Source: Pseudomonadota bacterium
Lineage (GTDB): Bacteria; Tectomicrobia; Entotheonellia; Entotheonellales; Entotheonellaceae
Assembly: GCA_005777235.1 (NCBI GenBank)
Contig: SXND01000282.1
Location: 1-64,000, forward strand
Length of the DNA stretch: 64,000 nucleotides
Reading direction: 5' to 3'
Shown: positions 19,345 to 29,405 of the stretch, piece after piece
Layout of the letters: each line of letters opens with the position of its first letter
Position numbering within the stretch: position 1 is the stretch's first letter
The notes under the pieces: model-generated
Seen by the model: the letters and a program-made list of their open reading frames with translations, nothing else
Told to the model about the DNA's origin: nothing
Databases searched by the model: none
Program-made: the position numbers and the translations under genes

Positions 19345-20154
19345 TTACCGCAAGCCCTTCTCCCGCAGCAGCGCCTCGGCCCAGGCGGTGTCTGCGGGCG
19401 ACAACGGGGCTGGCGGCGCGACGTGATAGGCCAGCAGGCGGGCATAGGGCGCGCCATCATAGCAGCGCTGGAACACCGCTTGCAGATCCAGCACCACATC
19501 GCCATCCGGCTGGCGCAGGGGCAGAGCGATGCGTGGCAAGGGCTGGCGCACGGTGCGCGGATAGAGCTGGTAAACGCCAGGACGAGCCGAGCGATGCACG
19601 CAGACCAGGTAATCGAACGGGCGCACGCTGATCAGGCACGACTCTGGCACTGCGAGCACATGCAAACCGTGCCGCAGCAGGTCAATTTCGACGAGATTGG
19701 CAGCGCTAGCGAGGACATCGATTTGCTTACGCAGATACGTGTGGTACGTGCGGCTGCCGCCGGCCTTGTTGGCGGGGCTGAGGACTTCCATCACCGTGAC
19801 CACCTGCCCGGTGCTCTCGGCGCGAATTTCGACAAAGCGCTGGCGTTTGTTGGGACTTTCTTCGACTTCAACCGCCTGATCGGCGGCCACCGCCACGGCC
19901 ACCCCGCCGCCTGGTGTGTCCGGCTCGCCCTCAGCGCCTGCTGGCCCGGTGGGTTCGCGGGCCACAGTCACGTCCGGATAATAGAAACGCGGCGGCGTTT
20001 CCACGATGATACGTTCCTCAATCAGCGCGTAATAGCCCGTTGGCAAGCGCAGTTGCAGGGCTTCGCTGATACAATAGAGCAGTCGATGGTGCACATCTTG
20101 CCAGAGCCCTGCAGACTCCAGGTACGGATCCATACCAGGGAATGGACTGGGCAT
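19345..20154 (-). CDS. DUF4058 family protein
   Basis: MPSPFPGMDPYLESAGLWQDVHHRLLYCISEALQLRLPTGYYALIEERI...YPDVTVAR. Confidence 0.9.
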   Translation of the reverse strand: MPSPFPGMDPYLESAGLWQDVHHRLLYCISEALQLRLPTGYYALIEERIIVETPPRFYYPDVTVAREPTGPAGAEGEPDTPGGGVAVAVAADQAVEVEESPNKRQRFVEIRAESTGQVVTVMEVLSPANKAGGSRTYHTYLRKQIDVLASAANLVEIDLLRHGLHVLAVPESCLISVRPFDYLVCVHRSARPGVYQLYPRTVRQPLPRIALPLRQPDGDVVLDLQAVFQRCYDGAPYARLLAYHVAPPAPLSPADTAWAEALLREKGLR

Positions 20155-20177
20155 CGCTCGCCCTCCTTTCGTGTACG

Positions 20178-21125
20178 TTAAAACCGCAACCGCAGCCCGA
20201 GTGCGGGGGCCTGCAAGGCCCGCAGCGTCAGCGTTGGCGGGGCATGCGTGGTCCGCAGGTGGTCGGCCCAGGCTTGCTGCTGCGTGCGGTTTGCCGCCCT
20301 GGTGGCTTCCATGGCGCTGCTAATGCCCCCCAAATACCAGCCCGTTTCAAAAAACAGCAAGATGGCGGCCGACACTTCCAGTCCTTCATGCAAGGCATAC
20401 GCCGCACCGCCGAGGAACACGCCATTGAGCATAAAGGCGGTCAGCGCCTGCCAGGGTTTGCCGGCGTAGAGATGCCCAGCCCCCGGCAGCACCCCGGAGA
20501 GGATACCGGCCACGCGGGGCGATTTCGGCACGGGGAGCGCTTGCAGGCGGAGATCCTCTTGCAGGGCCATGGCCTGCTGCGCCAAAGGGTCGCGGGCCGG
20601 TAAGGTGGCGAACACCTGCTGTCCTTGCGCCAGCTGGCCGTCCAGGGTCCAGGAGAGGCCCAGAAGATATTTCGTGTGCGACACCAGTGGCCCAGTAGGG
20701 AACGCTTCCAAAAAACCCTGCCAGTGTTCAATGGCCTGACGATATTGGCCCTGGAGAAAACGCAGCTCGCCGAGCTTAAACGCCGCCACACGTGTGGTAT
20801 CCGTCGGGTCGTCCGCTAGGCGCCAGCGCTGAAAGTGGGTGAACGCCTCCTCGGTGGCCGCGTCTTCCTGCAGGGCGAGGCCAATGAGCAGCTCTGCCAT
20901 CGGTTGGCGGGCGTGCTGTGGAAAGAGCAGAGAAAAACGTTTGAACTCCGTAATGGCCCGATAGTAGTCGCCAAGGTGGAACAGATGCAGACCGAAGTCG
21001 TAGATCTGGCTGTCGGGCGTGTCGCCAGGCTGGGCCTGCGCCGGCAAGGCGTGCGCGCCAGCCCACAGGAGCGTGAGACCGAGATACAGCGCCGACAAGG
21101 GACGCAGCAGAGCACGCAAACGCAT
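20178..21125 (-). CDS. Exported TPR protein with C-terminal membrane domain (LSGVLPGAGHLYAGKPWQAL)
   Basis: Signal peptide, TPR-like repeats, VAGILSGVLPGAGHLYAGKPWQALTAFMLNGVFLGG. Confidence 0.7.
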   Translation of the reverse strand: MRLRALLRPLSALYLGLTLLWAGAHALPAQAQPGDTPDSQIYDFGLHLFHLGDYYRAITEFKRFSLLFPQHARQPMAELLIGLALQEDAATEEAFTHFQRWRLADDPTDTTRVAAFKLGELRFLQGQYRQAIEHWQGFLEAFPTGPLVSHTKYLLGLSWTLDGQLAQGQQVFATLPARDPLAQQAMALQEDLRLQALPVPKSPRVAGILSGVLPGAGHLYAGKPWQALTAFMLNGVFLGGAAYALHEGLEVSAAILLFFETGWYLGGISSAMEATRAANRTQQQAWADHLRTTHAPPTLTLRALQAPALGLRLRF

Positions 21126-21361
21126 GGGCAATTCTCCAACATTGGGCGGGAACACGACCTACGGTATGATAGCCTGTGTATAGTGTCGGACCATAGCCGC
21201 TGCCCATGGCCCAGCAGCCCCAAACCCTAGCAAGGCCCACTAGCCCTGTCAATCCGCGCCACGGGCGTGCCGCCACGGCGTGGGGATTTTGCCCGTGCCT
21301 TTTCTAGGGGGTAGTGATATAGTGTGCCGCTCTTTTTCTTTTTGCAGGGAGGTGTATCGCT

Positions 21362-21673
21362 GTGTGGAATGATATTGCGTATGCGGCGGGACCACAAGCA
21401 GCTCGAGGCATGGGCGACCTGTTTAACTCACTCTTCTTGTTCTTGCCACTGATCGCGATCTTTTACTTCATGATCTTTCGTCCGCAACAGAAACAACGGA
21501 AGGCTCTGCAAGAGCTACTCGCCAATCTCAAGAAAGGTGACAGTATTGTGACGCGCGGCGGGATTGAGGCGATCATTGACAAGGTGGAAGAAAAACGGTT
21601 ACGTATCGAAGTCGCCAACGGCGTCAGAATGTGGATGCACCGGGATTACGTCGATCGGTTAGACACCAAGTAG
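21362..21673 (+). CDS. yajC: Preprotein translocase subunit YajC
   Basis: FYFMIFRPQQKQRKALQELLANLKKGDSIVTRGGIEAIIDKVEEKRLRIEVANGVRM; GTG start; precedes secD. Confidence 0.95.
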   Translation: MWNDIAYAAGPQAARGMGDLFNSLFLFLPLIAIFYFMIFRPQQKQRKALQELLANLKKGDSIVTRGGIEAIIDKVEEKRLRIEVANGVRMWMHRDYVDRLDTK

Positions 21674-21700
21674 TATCTGGCAGGCCACAAAGGAGGCAGG

Positions 21701-23248
21701 GTGGGTCGAGAACTCCTGCTCAAGCAGGGTATTATTGTCTTGGCGATTGCGGCAAGCCTGTTTTTTGCGATGCCGCCACGCGATAAAATTCATCTGGGTC
21801 TGGATTTGCAAGGTGGCCTGCATCTGGTGCTGGAAGTCCAGGTCAACAAAGCCGTGGAGCGGGCACTGGAACGTCGCAGTGACGTGTTGCGTCGGGATCT
21901 AGTGGCCAAGGGCTTGAGTGTCGTCGCCCTGGAACCCTATGGCTTGCAGGGCATTCGTATTGTCTTAAATACCCCGTCTGACCTGGCCACGGTTGAGGGC
22001 GCGGTGCGCAACCAGGATCCCGACGGTGTGGTGCGCCAGCAAACGCCAGAAATCTGGCTGTATGACCTCGCCGCGGCCGAGCTGCAGCACATGCGGACTA
22101 GTGCGGTGGATCAGGCCCTCGAAAAAATTCGCAACCGCATTGATGCGTTTGGGGTGAGCGAGCCGAGCATCAGTAAACAGGGGACGCAGCGTATTGTCGT
22201 GCAATTGCCGGGACTGCAAGACACCCAGCGGGCCATTGACTTGATCGGCAAGACGGCCCAACTTGAATTGAAGATGGTGCATTCGCAAGCCTCAGACGCC
22301 AAGGCCACCCCGCCGCCAGGGACGCAATTGTTGCCCGTCAAAAAGAAGGATGCCAAAACCGGGCAATTTGTCGAATCTGGGCACTATTTCGTCGAACGGC
22401 GCGCCCAGGTGAGCGGCGACATGCTGGCAGATGCGCGTGCTATCCCCGATCAAATGAATACGCAGTATTACGTGTTGATGCGCCTCAATAGTCGTGGCAA
22501 GAAGGCGTTTGAGCGTCTGACGCGTGAAAACGTCGGGAAAGCGCTGGCGATTGTGCTGGACGACGTCATTTTCTCTGCGCCCGTCATCCAAGAACCTATC
22601 CCCGGTGGTGAAGCCCGCATTACCGGCAATTTTACCCCAGAAGAAGCCCGGGATCTGGCTATTGTGTTGCGCGAGGGGGCCCTGCCAGCCCCGGTGACGA
22701 TTATTGAGAATCGAGTGGTTGGCCCCTCACTGGGCAGTGACTCGATTACCCAGGGTATTCGTGCCGCCCTCCTCGGGGGCACGCTGGTTGTGCTCTTCTT
22801 AGTGGGCTATTACCGCTGGTCGGGCATGATTGCCAATCTGGCCCTGGGGCTCAATCTGCTGATGCTGATGGGGGTGCTGTCACTGCCAGGCTTGGGCGCG
22901 ACGTTGACCTTGCCCGGTATCGCCGGCATCATTCTCACCATGGGGATGGCCGTGGACGCCAACGTCCTCATCTTCGAGCGTATTCGGGAAGAGCTGCGTA
23001 TGGGGAAACCGGTGCGTGCTGCCGTGGATGCCGGGTTTGATCGCGCCTTCTCAGCGATCTTAGACTCGAACGTCACGACGGTGATTGCGGCGGTTGTGCT
23101 CTTTCAATTTGGCACGGGGCCAGTCAAAGGGTTTGCTGTAACGCTGACCATTGGCATTGTGGTCAGTATGTTTACCGCCATCTTTGTCAGTAAGACCGTC
23201 TTTGAAACGATCTTCCAGATGCGCCGTGTGACGAACCTGAGTATCTAA
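21701..23248 (+). CDS. secD: Protein translocase subunit SecD
   Basis: IHLGLDLQGGLHLVLEV; MAVDANVLIFERIREELRMGK; GTG start. Confidence 0.97.
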   Translation: MGRELLLKQGIIVLAIAASLFFAMPPRDKIHLGLDLQGGLHLVLEVQVNKAVERALERRSDVLRRDLVAKGLSVVALEPYGLQGIRIVLNTPSDLATVEGAVRNQDPDGVVRQQTPEIWLYDLAAAELQHMRTSAVDQALEKIRNRIDAFGVSEPSISKQGTQRIVVQLPGLQDTQRAIDLIGKTAQLELKMVHSQASDAKATPPPGTQLLPVKKKDAKTGQFVESGHYFVERRAQVSGDMLADARAIPDQMNTQYYVLMRLNSRGKKAFERLTRENVGKALAIVLDDVIFSAPVIQEPIPGGEARITGNFTPEEARDLAIVLREGALPAPVTIIENRVVGPSLGSDSITQGIRAALLGGTLVVLFLVGYYRWSGMIANLALGLNLLMLMGVLSLPGLGATLTLPGIAGIILTMGMAVDANVLIFERIREELRMGKPVRAAVDAGFDRAFSAILDSNVTTVIAAVVLFQFGTGPVKGFAVTLTIGIVVSMFTAIFVSKTVFETIFQMRRVTNLSI

Positions 23249-23263
23249 ACGGATAGCGCCATT

Positions 23264-24349
23264 ATGATAGAACTTGTCCCGCCAGGGATACATATTGATT
23301 TTCTCGGCAAGGCCAAGGTGTGCATCACCATCTCGGCCATCGTCATCTGCATTGGCCTGGTGTCTATTGTGTGGCATAAGGGGTTCAATGAAGGGATCGA
23401 TTTTAGTGGCGGCCTCTTGGTGCAATTACGCTTTAGTCAGGAGGCCAATCTCAGCGAGGTGCGTGATGCTTTAGGCGATGTAGGGCTTGGTAGGAGCGTG
23501 GTGCAACACTTTGGCGACGCCCATGAAGTGCTCATCCGGGCCGTCCAGCTCCCAGGGGAAAGTGAGCAGGTTGGGACGCGGATTCACAAGATCTTGCAAG
23601 AGCGCTTACCCGCACAGACGGTCGAACTACGCCGCGTTGAAGTGGTCGGAGGGCAGGTCAGCGCCGATTTGCGTCGGCAGGCCCTGTTTGCCTTGTTCTA
23701 CGCAATTTTAGGCACCGTGGTGTATCTGTCTGGACGTTTTGAAGCCAAGTGGGGCGTGGCTTTCGCCCAGGCTGCGGTCCTGTTCGTTCTGACGTACGGC
23801 ATCACCCAGTGGTTTCCAGGGGTCTCGCCGACGGTCCTGATCGTCGTCGCCCTCGTGGTGTCCACGGCCTTTGGCTTGATCCTCGATCTACGCTATGCCC
23901 AGGCCGCCATCATCGCCATTTATCATGATGTGCTGGTGACCGTGGGGTTTCTCTCACTGTTTAACAAAGAGTTCGACCTGCAGATTGTCGCCGCGCTCCT
24001 GACGATTATCGGCTATTCCCTGAACGATACGATTGTGATTTTTGATCGTATACGCGAGAACATGCATGGACAGCGCCGGGCGTCGTTTGCGCAGGTGGTC
24101 AATGACAGCGTCAATCAAACCCTGAGCCGCACGCTCTTGACCACGGGCCATACCTTACTCGTGGTGTTGGCGTTGTTTCTCTTAGGGGGCGAGGTTCTGC
24201 ATGACTTTGCGTTTGCCTTGCTGGTTGGCATGATCTCAGGCACGTATTCGACGGTCTATATTGCTGGGCCGGTCCTGGTGTACTGGGAGGCCATTGTGGC
24301 CCGTTTGCAGGCGCAGCGTTTTTCGTTTGGCTTGACGCGCTCGGAGTAG
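23264..24349 (+). CDS. secF: Protein translocase subunit SecF
   Basis: FNEGIDFSGGLLVQLRF; IGYSLNDTIVIFDRIRENMH. Confidence 0.97.
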   Translation: MIELVPPGIHIDFLGKAKVCITISAIVICIGLVSIVWHKGFNEGIDFSGGLLVQLRFSQEANLSEVRDALGDVGLGRSVVQHFGDAHEVLIRAVQLPGESEQVGTRIHKILQERLPAQTVELRRVEVVGGQVSADLRRQALFALFYAILGTVVYLSGRFEAKWGVAFAQAAVLFVLTYGITQWFPGVSPTVLIVVALVVSTAFGLILDLRYAQAAIIAIYHDVLVTVGFLSLFNKEFDLQIVAALLTIIGYSLNDTIVIFDRIRENMHGQRRASFAQVVNDSVNQTLSRTLLTTGHTLLVVLALFLLGGEVLHDFAFALLVGMISGTYSTVYIAGPVLVYWEAIVARLQAQRFSFGLTRSE

Positions 24350-24422
24350 ACGCTGAGAGCCTCTCCAGGTGGGGGCGAGCAGCGAGTCGCCCCTAGGACG
24401 ACCATGCGGACGGGTTGACGGG

Positions 24423-25680
24423 TTTAGCAGATCCTTCGTAAACCCCCTGCATGTATACATGGGGATAGAAGAAGGGGCCTGTGAGTACCCTCAATGGGTG
24501 CGAACAGGGCTTGTGCCCTTCTGTGTTTTGGGCTAGACTCTATGGTATGCTTAAAGCAATGAAATACCGACTGAAACCTACAAAAAGCCAAGCGCATCTG
24601 CTGGAGAGCCAGCTTGAGGAATGCCACTTGCTCTATAACCACTTCCTGGCTGAACGCAAGACAGCTTACGAAGAACGAAAGGAGTCTCTGACCTACTACG
24701 GACAAAAAGCCACCTTGCCTCAACTCAAAGCGGCGTGCCCAGCATTGCGCCACGTGCATTCTCAGGTCTTGCAAGATGTCTCGATGCGGATCGACCTGGC
24801 TTTTAAGGCATTCTTCCGCCGTTGCAAGACTGGCGAAAAGCCTGGCTATCCACGCTTCCGTGGGTATGGTCGGTACGATGCGCTGACGTTCCCGCAGTAC
24901 GGCAATGGCTGCCAGATGGTTGATGGTGTCTTGAAGCTGTCCAAGGTCGGTGCGCTTCGCATGGTCCAGCACCGTCCGCTGGAAGGCACGCCCAAGACCT
25001 GCACCATACGGCGTAGCTCTCCAGGCAAGTGGTTCGTCACGATAGCCTGCGACGTGGAAGCAACTCCCCTGCCCACCACGGGGGAAGCGGTGGGCATTGA
25101 CGTAGGGCTCCTCGCCTTCTCCACGCTCTCGACTGGAGAAAGTACGCCGTGTCCGAAGTTCTTGCGTACCGATGAAAAAGACCTGAAGCGCACCCAGCGC
25201 AAGCTCTCGGCGACCACGAAGGGCACACCAGAACGCAAAAAGCGGTGCAATGTCGTCGGCAGGGTCCATGAGAGGATCAGCAACCGGCGCACGAACTTTA
25301 CCCATCAAGAGAGCCGTCGCATCGTCAACAGATTTGATGTCATTGCGGTAGAAGATTTGTCGGTGCACCAGATGGTGCACAATCACTGCCTCGCCAAAAG
25401 CATTCAGGATGCGGCGTGGTCGCAGTGCGCGACATTCCTCTCGTACAAGGCAGCATGGGCCGGTCGAGCGTTCGTAGCGGTCAATCCCGCGTACACGAGC
25501 CAGGATTGTTCGGGCTGTGGCCATCGTCAGAAAAAGACGCTGGCAGAGCGTGTGCACGCTTGTCCCTGTTGTGGGTTGACACTCGACCGAGACCATAATG
25601 CCGCCTTAAATATACTGACTCTGGGACAACAGAGTCTGAGACTTGTCCCTAGAAGCCCCTCGCTTTAGCCATGGGGAGTT
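24423..25680 (+). mobile_element. tnpB-only IS200/IS605 (IS1341-like) element 2
   Basis: End hairpins ccccctgcatgtatacatgggg (24443-24464) and cccctcgctttagccatgggg (25656-25676) flank tnpB; left-end sequence matches element 1. Confidence 0.75.
24547..25668 (+). CDS. tnpB: TnpB (IS605 OrfB) RNA-guided nuclease, apparently intact
   Basis: MKYRLKPTKSQAHLLESQLEECHLLYN...GIDVGLLAFST..VEDLSVHQMV..CSGCGHRQKK..CPCCGLTLDRDHNAALNIL: RuvC D/E/D and CxxC..CxxC. Confidence 0.93.
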   Translation: MLKAMKYRLKPTKSQAHLLESQLEECHLLYNHFLAERKTAYEERKESLTYYGQKATLPQLKAACPALRHVHSQVLQDVSMRIDLAFKAFFRRCKTGEKPGYPRFRGYGRYDALTFPQYGNGCQMVDGVLKLSKVGALRMVQHRPLEGTPKTCTIRRSSPGKWFVTIACDVEATPLPTTGEAVGIDVGLLAFSTLSTGESTPCPKFLRTDEKDLKRTQRKLSATTKGTPERKKRCNVVGRVHERISNRRTNFTHQESRRIVNRFDVIAVEDLSVHQMVHNHCLAKSIQDAAWSQCATFLSYKAAWAGRAFVAVNPAYTSQDCSGCGHRQKKTLAERVHACPCCGLTLDRDHNAALNILTLGQQSLRLVPRSPSL

Positions 25681-25681
25681 G

Positions 25682-26608
25682 TCACAGGCCCACCATGGTG
25701 AAGACAAGCAGCGCCTTCTGGGCGTGCAAACGGTTCTCCGCTTCGTCAAAGACCAAGGCCCGCTCGCTTTCGAGCACCTCGTCGGTAATTTCCTCACCCC
25801 GGTGGGCTGGGAGGCAATGCATCACCACTGCATGCGGCGGCGCCTCGGCGAGGAGTGCGGCGTTGATTTGGTACGGGCGCAACACCGCCTGCCGTACTGT
25901 CGCCTGGTCTTCCTGCCCCATACTCGTCCACACATCCGTGTAGATGGCGTCGGTGCCGCGCACCCCGTGTTTGGGATCTTCGACCACGGAGAGCACCGCC
26001 CCGGTCGTCGCGGCAATGGCCTGTGCCTGGCGCAGCACCGTCGCATCGGGCTGGTAAGCCGGTGGGCAGGCCAGGGTTAAGGTTAACCCCATCTGGGCGG
26101 CACCCAGCAACCATGAGTGGGCGACGTTGTTGCCATCACCCACATAGGTAATGCGCCGACCCTTGAGGTCGCCAAAATGCTCGTGCAAGGTCTGCAAGGC
26201 GGCGAGAATTTGGCAGGGATGATACGAATCCGTCAGGCCATTGATGACCGGCACGGTGGCCGCCTGTGCCAGTTCGATCACCGAGGCGTGGGCAAAGGTG
26301 CGGATGACAATGCCGTCATAGTAGCGCGACAGCACCCGTCCGAGATCTTTGAGCGGTTCGCGGATGCCCAGGACAATGTCTGCATCTTCAAAATAACTCG
26401 ACATCCCACCCAGCTGCGCCATGCCGACCTCAAATGAGGCGCGCGTCCGCAAGGAGGGTTTACTAAATAAGAGGGCGAGGGCTTTGCCGGCCAAGAGGGG
26501 AGTGGACTCGCCGCGCTTGTGACGCTGTTTGAGGTCCAGCGCTAGTGTAAGCATGTGCTGGATTTCCTCCGGCGTGACATCCGCAAGCGTCAGCAAGTCC
26601 CGTTTCAT
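25682..26608 (-). CDS. argF: Ornithine carbamoyltransferase
   Basis: FSKPSLRTRASFEVGMAQLGG, NGLTDSYHPCQILAALQT, VMHCLPAHRGEEITDEVLE. Confidence 0.97.
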   Translation of the reverse strand: MKRDLLTLADVTPEEIQHMLTLALDLKQRHKRGESTPLLAGKALALLFSKPSLRTRASFEVGMAQLGGMSSYFEDADIVLGIREPLKDLGRVLSRYYDGIVIRTFAHASVIELAQAATVPVINGLTDSYHPCQILAALQTLHEHFGDLKGRRITYVGDGNNVAHSWLLGAAQMGLTLTLACPPAYQPDATVLRQAQAIAATTGAVLSVVEDPKHGVRGTDAIYTDVWTSMGQEDQATVRQAVLRPYQINAALLAEAPPHAVVMHCLPAHRGEEITDEVLESERALVFDEAENRLHAQKALLVFTMVGL

Positions 26609-26611
26609 ACT

Positions 26612-27802
26612 CTACTCCTCAGCAAAGATACCATCCAGGGTGGTTAGGAGACCATCAACTTCCTGCTGGGTAATCACCAACGGTGGTAAGAAGCGCAGCA
26701 CGCGATCCATCGTGCAATTAATCAGATAGCCACGCTCCATGGCTTTGAGCACCATAGGCCCACCCAGCCGATCCAATTCCACGGCGACCATCAGACCGCG
26801 CCCACGGACGTCCGTGATGAAGGGATATTTCTGTTGCAAGCGCTGGAGGCCGCTCAGAAAATGCGCGCCCAGGTCTTGCACATGCTGCAACAGGTTCTCC
26901 TGTTCAATCGTCTGTAACACCGCCAGCGCCGCGCTGCACGACACCGGATTGCCGCCAAAGGTGGACCCGTGCGTCCCAGGTCCAAGAGCCTCGGCCACGT
27001 TGGCTCTGGCCATCATGACGCCAATGGGTAAGCCGCCGGCTAAGCCTTTCGCCAGCGTCATCACGTCTGGCACTACGCCCTCGTGCTGGTAGCCAAAATA
27101 GTAGCCGGTATGCCCAATGCCCGTCTGGATTTCGTCGAACATCAGCAGGATGTCACGCTGATCGCACATGCGCCGCAGGCCTTCCAGGTAACCCTGCGGT
27201 GGAATCACCACACCGCCTTCGCCCTGCACAGGCTCGACCAGCACCGCACAGGTACGCTCAGTGATGGCCTGCTCCATGGCCCCGAGATCCCCGTAGGGCA
27301 CATAGGAGAATCCGGCGAGCGTCGGCTCAAAACCCTTGCGCACTTTCTCTTGCCCGGTGGCCGCCACAGTCCCCAGGGTCCGCCCATGGAACGAATTGGT
27401 AGCCGTAATGATGTCCGTGCGGTTCTCATCAAAGCGATCATGGCTGTATTTGCGGGCAATTTTTAAGGCAGCCTCGTTGGCTTCCGCGCCACTGTTGCAA
27501 AAAAAGGACTTGCCGCCGAAGGCGTGTTCCGAGAGAAAAGTAGCCACTTCCGTCTGCGGCAAGGTGTGGTAGTAATTGGAAACGTGCAGCAGGGTGTTGG
27601 CCTGCTTGGTAATGGCTTCGACCACACGCGGATGGCAGTGGCCGAGGACACAGACCGCAATGCCACTGAGAAAGTCGGTATACGCTTTGCCATCGGCGTC
27701 CCAGACGGTTGACCCCTGGCCTCGGACGAAGGCCACCTGGTATCGTCCGTAGGTCTTGATAATGACTTGGTCAGCCTGGGCAATAATCTCTTGATTAGTC
27801 AT
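26612..27802 (-). CDS. argD: Acetylornithine aminotransferase (class III)
   Basis: DFLSGIAVCVLGHCHPRVVEAI, FCNSGAEANEAALKIARKYSHDR, LMFDEIQTGIGHTGYYFGYQHEGVVPDVMTLAKGLAGGLPIG. Confidence 0.96.
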   Translation of the reverse strand: MTNQEIIAQADQVIIKTYGRYQVAFVRGQGSTVWDADGKAYTDFLSGIAVCVLGHCHPRVVEAITKQANTLLHVSNYYHTLPQTEVATFLSEHAFGGKSFFCNSGAEANEAALKIARKYSHDRFDENRTDIITATNSFHGRTLGTVAATGQEKVRKGFEPTLAGFSYVPYGDLGAMEQAITERTCAVLVEPVQGEGGVVIPPQGYLEGLRRMCDQRDILLMFDEIQTGIGHTGYYFGYQHEGVVPDVMTLAKGLAGGLPIGVMMARANVAEALGPGTHGSTFGGNPVSCSAALAVLQTIEQENLLQHVQDLGAHFLSGLQRLQQKYPFITDVRGRGLMVAVELDRLGGPMVLKAMERGYLINCTMDRVLRFLPPLVITQQEVDGLLTTLDGIFAEE

Positions 27803-27946
27803 CGAAGCACTCCCATCCGGTGGCGATCGTGTCGCCAGGCCATTACCAGGGGAAAAGATGAGGGTGTACGGTAGCATAGTCATGGCAAACAGCGCAATGC
27901 TTTTTGTGCAGCACGCCAGCGTGGCGATGTTGTGGTGACATGGAGG

Positions 27947-29233
27947 TCAGACCCGCACGAAAAAGATCAGTCCCCCGCAGAGCAAGCGGGTGCCGGCCAT
28001 AACGAGAAACACCAGGGGCCACGGGCTGCCACTGACGTTGAGCAGCAGCCCAAACACCAGGGCTTGCAGCCCGGCGTAAAAATAGCCGTGGGCATCGAGC
28101 ACGCCGGAGGCCGTGCCAGCCATATGCCGTCCGGCTAAATCTACGGCAATGGTGGACATCGGGGACAAGCTCATGGCAAAACTGCCGATGAACAGCAGAG
28201 TCGCCCCGATGGAGACGTTGGTGGGCGGCACGACGGCAATCCCGAGCAAGGCGAGGGCGCTGACGACGACAGACAGCAGCACCATGGGACGCCGCGCGCT
28301 GCCCAGGAGCTTGTCGGAAATCAGGCCAGCACAGAGTGGGGCGAGGACGTAGCCCAGGGGAATGGCCTGGGTCACCAGCAGTGTGGATTTGAGTTCGAGC
28401 CCTGAGGCTTCAAAGTAGTACAGCGGTATCCAGGTCACCAGGCCGTAGCGCACCACATTTTCCAGACCCTTGACCTGTGAGGCGAGCACAAATTGCGGGT
28501 TAGCCAGTAATTGCTTATACGGTCCGAAGCCGTGGATGTGCTGCGCCCCAGCCGCTTCGGCGCGGCTCGACAGACTATCGTCTTCAATATACTCCGGCAA
28601 GCCGACATCCGCCGGACGATCGCGCACTAGCCGGAAGTAGAGGAGACCCGTCAGGCCAATAAGCAGTGATGGATAGCGAAAGGCCGCCCGCCAACCCCAC
28701 TCTTGGCCCACCCAACCCGTCACCCACCACATGACGAGCATGGCACTGCCCGCCGCCATGCCGACAATCCCCATGGCCTGGCCGCGTTCACGCCGTGGCC
28801 ACCATTGCGTCAGCAGGCTAATGCCCGGACTCCAACAGGCGGCGTTGACAAAGCCGTTGAGACACCATGGCAGCGCCAGGGTGAAGGCCGAGACGCTGAG
28901 GCTGGCGAGCCAGTTACACAGGGTCGTCAGCACGGCTCCAAGCATGACCCAGAGGCGCAGCCCATAGATTTCCCCCAGCCGCCCATGCACCACGTCGCCA
29001 GCCATAAAACCCCAGTAGAGTAGCGCAGTAATCCAGCCTATGGTGCGATGGTCGAGGTGCAAATCGTGCATGACCAGCGGCGCCACCTGTGACAAGTTAA
29101 AACGCCCCATATACTGGAACACATAAAAACCGGCATACACCAGCAAGACTTGCCATTTCCATTGGTGATAGAGCGCTGGCAGTTGGGCGTAAGGCAGAGC
29201 GGCTGGGACGGGTGGTGGCTGATGACGTGGCAT
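27947..29233 (-). CDS. MFS transporter (organophosphate:phosphate antiporter/UhpC-like)
   Basis: 12-TM pattern, MGRFNLSQVAPLVMHDLHLDHRTIGWITALLYWGFMAGDVVHGRLGEIYGLR. Confidence 0.85.
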   Translation of the reverse strand: MPRHQPPPVPAALPYAQLPALYHQWKWQVLLVYAGFYVFQYMGRFNLSQVAPLVMHDLHLDHRTIGWITALLYWGFMAGDVVHGRLGEIYGLRLWVMLGAVLTTLCNWLASLSVSAFTLALPWCLNGFVNAACWSPGISLLTQWWPRRERGQAMGIVGMAAGSAMLVMWWVTGWVGQEWGWRAAFRYPSLLIGLTGLLYFRLVRDRPADVGLPEYIEDDSLSSRAEAAGAQHIHGFGPYKQLLANPQFVLASQVKGLENVVRYGLVTWIPLYYFEASGLELKSTLLVTQAIPLGYVLAPLCAGLISDKLLGSARRPMVLLSVVVSALALLGIAVVPPTNVSIGATLLFIGSFAMSLSPMSTIAVDLAGRHMAGTASGVLDAHGYFYAGLQALVFGLLLNVSGSPWPLVFLVMAGTRLLCGGLIFFVRV

Positions 29234-29405
29234 GGGGATCCTTGACCTCCTCAACACGGTAGGCCTTCGATGATCACACAAGGCCATTGCTGGAGACAGG
29301 AGAGTGCCCTATGCTCTGGCCATGTGCATCGCGACAGGCGTCGCAGTGTTTGACATGCTTGCGCAATCGGGCGTTCCACGCGCCAACACCTACAGGGGAA
29401 GCCCT

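Noticed and set aside
24424-25596. 390-aa minus-strand ORF
   Set aside because: Antisense to an intact tnpB with clear catalytic motifs.
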